Assembly (NCBI GenBank): GCA_046593355.1
Contig: JBKJNY010000027.1
Span: 1-8,523 of the forward strand
Length of the DNA: 8,523 nt
Direction of reading: 5' to 3'
DNA from: SXOA01 sp046593355
GTDB taxonomy: Bacteria; Planctomycetota; Planctomycetia; Pirellulales; Pirellulaceae
Positions 6,354 through 8,523 of this stretch are shown here, piece by piece. Made by a program: the position numbers and the translations under genes. Position 1 is the first letter of the stretch. Each line of letters opens with the position of its first letter. The notes beneath the pieces are model-generated. The model had not been told where the DNA came from. It saw nothing but the letters and a program-made list of their open reading frames with translations, and ran no database searches.

Positions 6354-6359
6354 TACAAT
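6354..6359 (+). promoter_or_regulatory. Possible -10 box TACAAT, close to the nuclease start
   Basis: TACAAT matches the sigma-70 -10 consensus at five of six positions. It lies only 8 nt before the ATG at 6368, so transcription from it would begin at or within a base or two of the start codon, giving a leaderless mRNA. No good -35 hexamer sits about 17 bp upstream (6331-6336 reads GCGCCA). No Shine-Dalgarno sequence precedes the ATG, which is consistent with leaderless initiation. Confidence 0.35.
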
Positions 6360-6367
6360 GTTCCGCT

Positions 6368-7333
6368 ATGCCTTATCTCATTGGCACGGACGAAGCGGGA
6401 TACGGACCCAACCTCGGGCCACTGGTGGTGGCGGCCAGCGCCTGGGAAGTGCCGCCCGGGACATCGGCCGAAACGCTCTATGACCGGCTGGGGATAGTAG
6501 TCACGGCTGCTGTGTCCGCGGATGATGGCCGGCTGCCGATGGCGGATTCCAAAGTGCTCTACAAGTCCGGCAGCGGGCTGGCGGTGCTGGAACGGAGCGT
6601 CTTGTCCGCTCTGGCGGTGGCGGGCTCTCCGGCCCGCAAGTGGCGCGAGCTTTGGACTTCTGTCGTCCATCGCGGTGCGGCATGCGAGCGCTTCAGTTCC
6701 CTCCCGTGGCATGAGGACTATGATCTGGAATTGCCGGTTGATTCGACCCTCGAGGCAATTGCTGTAGCGCTGCAATCTCTTGAAGAGGGACTAGCTTGTG
6801 CGAAAGTCCGTCTGCTGGCACTCTCCTCCACGGCAATATTTCCGCAAGAGTTCAATGAGCTTGTCGCCCAGACGGACAGCAAAGGGGAGACGCTCTCGCT
6901 GACGACGCTCCGCCTGGTGGAGCGGGTGCTGAATCTGCTTCCCGCGGGCAACGTGCAGGTCATCTGCGACAAGCACGGCGGGCGGGATCGTTACGCGGCT
7001 CTCTTGCAGCACGTCTTTTCGGACTCGCTTCTGGGCGTTCTCCGAGAAGGGCGGGATGAGAGCATCTATCGCATCACGCACCAAGGCCGCCCGGTTGTTT
7101 TTCATTTCCTGGCGAAGGGGGAACGGCTGCTGCCGACCGCGCTGGCGTCGATGCTGGCGAAGTACCTGCGGGAGCTCGCCATGAAGCCCTTTAACGACTT
7201 CTGGCAGCGGCACATTCCCGGCCTTCGCCCTACGGCCGGCTATCCAGAGGACGCCCTCCGCTTTCAGGGAGAAATTGCCGCCACGCAAAAGCGACTGGGC
7301 ATCGCCAAGGAAATCCTCTGGCGCTGCAGATAG
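6368..7333 (+). CDS. RNase HII/HIII-like nuclease (RNase H fold), 321 aa, DEDE active site
   Basis: The N-terminus IGTDEAGYGPNLGPLVVAA (5-23) matches the first strand and loop of RNase HII/HIII (D8, E9). It is followed by the DSK motif (D60), a candidate third acidic residue in VICDKHGG (D201), and FLAKGERLLPTALASMLAKYLREL-like sequence (248-270), equivalent to KGD...AASILAK of RNase HII, with E252 where HII has Asp. GYP (291-293) matches the late HII motif. The expected role is cleavage of RNA in RNA-DNA hybrids in the cytoplasm. Two features are HIII-like: Glu as the fourth acid, and GYG instead of GRG after DEAG. The protein is far longer than a typical HII (about 200 aa), with extra sequence between D60 and D201 and between D201 and E252, and it lacks room for the N-terminal HIII substrate-binding domain before D8. 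The ATG at 6368 starts the conserved strand; an upstream ATG at 6329 adds 13 residues of no value. Activity is inferred. Confidence 0.85.
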   Translation: MPYLIGTDEAGYGPNLGPLVVAASAWEVPPGTSAETLYDRLGIVVTAAVSADDGRLPMADSKVLYKSGSGLAVLERSVLSALAVAGSPARKWRELWTSVVHRGAACERFSSLPWHEDYDLELPVDSTLEAIAVALQSLEEGLACAKVRLLALSSTAIFPQEFNELVAQTDSKGETLSLTTLRLVERVLNLLPAGNVQVICDKHGGRDRYAALLQHVFSDSLLGVLREGRDESIYRITHQGRPVVFHFLAKGERLLPTALASMLAKYLRELAMKPFNDFWQRHIPGLRPTAGYPEDALRFQGEIAATQKRLGIAKEILWRCR

Positions 7334-7392
7334 CCTGGTCGCTCGATATTCCGCAGCCCCGCCCTTCTTCCTTTCAGCGTGCCCTAACCGGG

Positions 7393-8388
7393 CTATCGAA
7401 CGCCCGGAAGCGCGGCGGCGTTCGCGGCGCTTTGGGCATTGCGCTCGCTCTGCATGTGGCCGCCGAGCATGCCGCGGGATTGAATCTGCAAGTTGCGGGT
7501 CGCCCGTCCGGCATGGCGATTGGCGGGCATGGCATTCATGGAAGTCGCGGCGGAGGCTTGTTTCACTTCGCCCCCGCCCGGCTGATTGCCGGAGGTAGCC
7601 CCTTCGATATAGGGGACGTAGCGGACGCCATTCTTGGCGAGCGCCGGTGCTTGCTTTTGCTGCTCCGGCGTCAGGCGGTCGAATTCTTCAAAAGACGCCA
7701 ACGCTTCGCGGGCGGGCTGATAGTTGGGGTCGATGGCGAGGGCCTGCTCAAAGCATCCCTTGGCCTCTTCGGGAAGATCCTGCGAGGCAAACACATAGGC
7801 CATGTTGTAAAATGCGTCGGCTTCGCTCCCGGTCTGGGAAAACTGTTCGTAGGCCTCTTCGTACCGCTGTTGGCGTCCGAGCACGAGTCCCAGGTTGTTG
7901 CGGTAGCGTGAATTCTTCGGCTCCAGCGTGGTCGCCTTCACGAGAGCGGCTTCCGCGCTATCGAGCCGGTCTTCCAGCAAGTAGCAGTAGCCCAGGTCGC
8001 CGAGGAGTTCCGGATTGCGCGGCTGCTGTTGCAAGGCGGCAAGAAAACACTGCTCGGCATCCGCGTGCTTGCCTTGCTTGTCGAGTAGCAGGCCCAGGGC
8101 ATGAGCGGCCTCCGGCGACTCCGGGCGCTTGCGCAAGGCGTCTTCATAGGCCTTGCGGGCCTTGTCGAATTTGCCTGCTGCTTCCAGCGACTTGCCGCGG
8201 GAAAGGTCGGCGCTGCCTCCCGCCGGCTTAGCTTCCGAAGCGGCAATCGTAGCATCCGGCGACGGCAGGCCGGTCGAAGGTGCTTTTGCATTCCAGTTCG
8301 CCCAGCTCGGCCGCTCGGGCATGTGCGAGCAGCCGGATTGGAACAGGACAAGGGCGAGTACGGTCGCGGCAAAGAGGCTTGTTCGCAT
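7393..8388 (-). CDS. TPR-repeat lipoprotein (TadD-like), 331 aa
   Basis: A signal peptide (1-19) ends in FQSGC with Cys20, so the protein is probably lipidated and membrane-attached; Gln at -3 is atypical for a lipobox. After a Pro/Ser/Ala-rich spacer (21-58) come five tetratricopeptide repeats at about 59-92, 93-126, 127-160, 161-188 (shortened) and 190-223, with the usual A/G/Y/F/P periodicity (for example YEDALRKRPE and CFEQALAIDP). The tail (224-331) is polar and low in structure, rich in Ala, Asn and Gln, and contains VRYVPYIEG (255-263). TPRs bind partner proteins. The repeat style resembles TadD-type pilus-assembly lipoproteins, but no other tad gene is visible, so the role stays open. 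I chose the ATG at 8388 because AAGGA (8393-8397) sits 4 nt upstream; an in-frame ATG at 8400 adds four residues. It converges with the nuclease gene, leaving a 59-nt gap. Confidence 0.9.
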   Translation of the reverse strand: MRTSLFAATVLALVLFQSGCSHMPERPSWANWNAKAPSTGLPSPDATIAASEAKPAGGSADLSRGKSLEAAGKFDKARKAYEDALRKRPESPEAAHALGLLLDKQGKHADAEQCFLAALQQQPRNPELLGDLGYCYLLEDRLDSAEAALVKATTLEPKNSRYRNNLGLVLGRQQRYEEAYEQFSQTGSEADAFYNMAYVFASQDLPEEAKGCFEQALAIDPNYQPAREALASFEEFDRLTPEQQKQAPALAKNGVRYVPYIEGATSGNQPGGGEVKQASAATSMNAMPANRHAGRATRNLQIQSRGMLGGHMQSERNAQSAANAAALPGVR

Positions 8389-8408
8389 GGTGTCCTTCAT
8401 GGCTTCAA

Positions 8409-8464
8409 AGTAGTCCGCTCACTCCGTGAGCGGACGTGCCTGCACACGGAGTGTGCAGGCTACT
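8409..8464. repeat. Paired-hairpin element, type B (two inverted, covarying palindromes)
   Basis: Hairpin 1 (8413-8435) is a perfect 10-bp stem with a TCC loop. Hairpin 2 (8438-8460) is a perfect 10-bp stem with a GGA loop. The apexes CACTCCGTG and CACGGAGTG are reverse complements. Comparing hairpin 1 with the reverse complement of hairpin 2, three stem pairs differ (T-A to C-G, C-G to T-A, T-A to A-T) and all three keep pairing. A short outer stem (AGTA 8409-8412 with TACT 8461-8464) can close both into a cruciform or three-way junction. It sits between two minus-strand genes, overlapping the stop codon of the upstream one. Confidence 0.85.
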
Positions 8465-8523
8465 ATCGGTACGCTCCGCCCGTTCCGCCGAAGCGGCGGC
8501 CGGCGCCGCCGCCGAAGGTGCCG
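8463..8523 (-). CDS. C-terminal end of a Gly-rich protein (partial, runs off the window)
   Basis: Reading the minus strand from the window edge, one frame gives 19 residues (GTFGGGAGRRFGGTGGAYR) and then TAG at 8465-8463. A Gly/Arg/Phe-rich tail is common at the C-terminus of bacterial proteins, and the gene would be co-oriented with the TPR lipoprotein 74 nt downstream, with the paired-hairpin element between them. The segment is too short to identify, and GC-rich sequence can give such a frame by chance. Confidence 0.45.
   Translation of the reverse strand, partial: GTFGGGAGRRFGGTGGAYR

Noticed and set aside
7381..7393. GCCC-TAACC-GGGC as a terminator between the convergent genes
   Set aside because: The stem is only 4 bp and has no T-tract; it also touches the stop codon of the TPR gene.
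1..8523. CRISPR array, tRNA or rRNA genes
   Set aside because: No regularly spaced direct repeats of CRISPR length, no cloverleaf with a T-loop GTTCRA motif in place, and no rRNA-like conserved stretches were seen.

Overview
The window is most likely chromosomal DNA of a planctomycete. The evidence is protein style: a GT-C-like membrane protein ending in a soluble DWSDYLVW domain, an alpha/alpha-toroid-like membrane-anchored protein, a small secreted His/Cys/Tyr-rich protein, a sigma-54 activator with a degenerate receiver, and intergenic palindromic repeats. The DNA is GC-rich and densely coding. I could not compare it with a genome, so the phylum call is recognition, not a search result.

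Layout. Bases 1-660 carry no convincing gene. They hold a possible 3' remnant of a group II intron (about 1-200), a short direct repeat (284-312) and a long inverted repeat (545-647). Three genes follow on the minus strand, transcribed from right to left: a sigma-54-dependent regulator (5301-3691), then 6 nt later an anchored helical protein of unknown function (3684-2440), then a polytopic GT-C-like membrane protein (2310-664). The first two are almost certainly one operon. The third is separated by 129 nt that include part of a heptanucleotide repeat array. A divergent control region (5302-5705) separates this block from two plus-strand genes: a small exported protein (5706-6254) and an RNase HII/HIII-like nuclease (6368-7333). 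Convergent to these is a TPR lipoprotein on the minus strand (8388-7393). The last 60 bases encode the C-terminus of a Gly-rich minus-strand protein that runs off the window.

The most unusual signal is in the short gaps. Four different palindromic elements lie at or within a few bases of stop codons: 545-647, 2410-2493, 6260-6322 and 8409-8464. Two of them (6260-6322 and 8413-8460) share one design: two hairpins, the second an inverted copy of the first, and every base-pair difference between the copies is compensated on the opposite arm. The heptamer array also supplies the last residues and the stop codon of the anchored protein. The other point of note is the nuclease, which has a DEDE-type active site and GYG in place of the RNase HII GRG motif, on a scaffold with two extra stretches.
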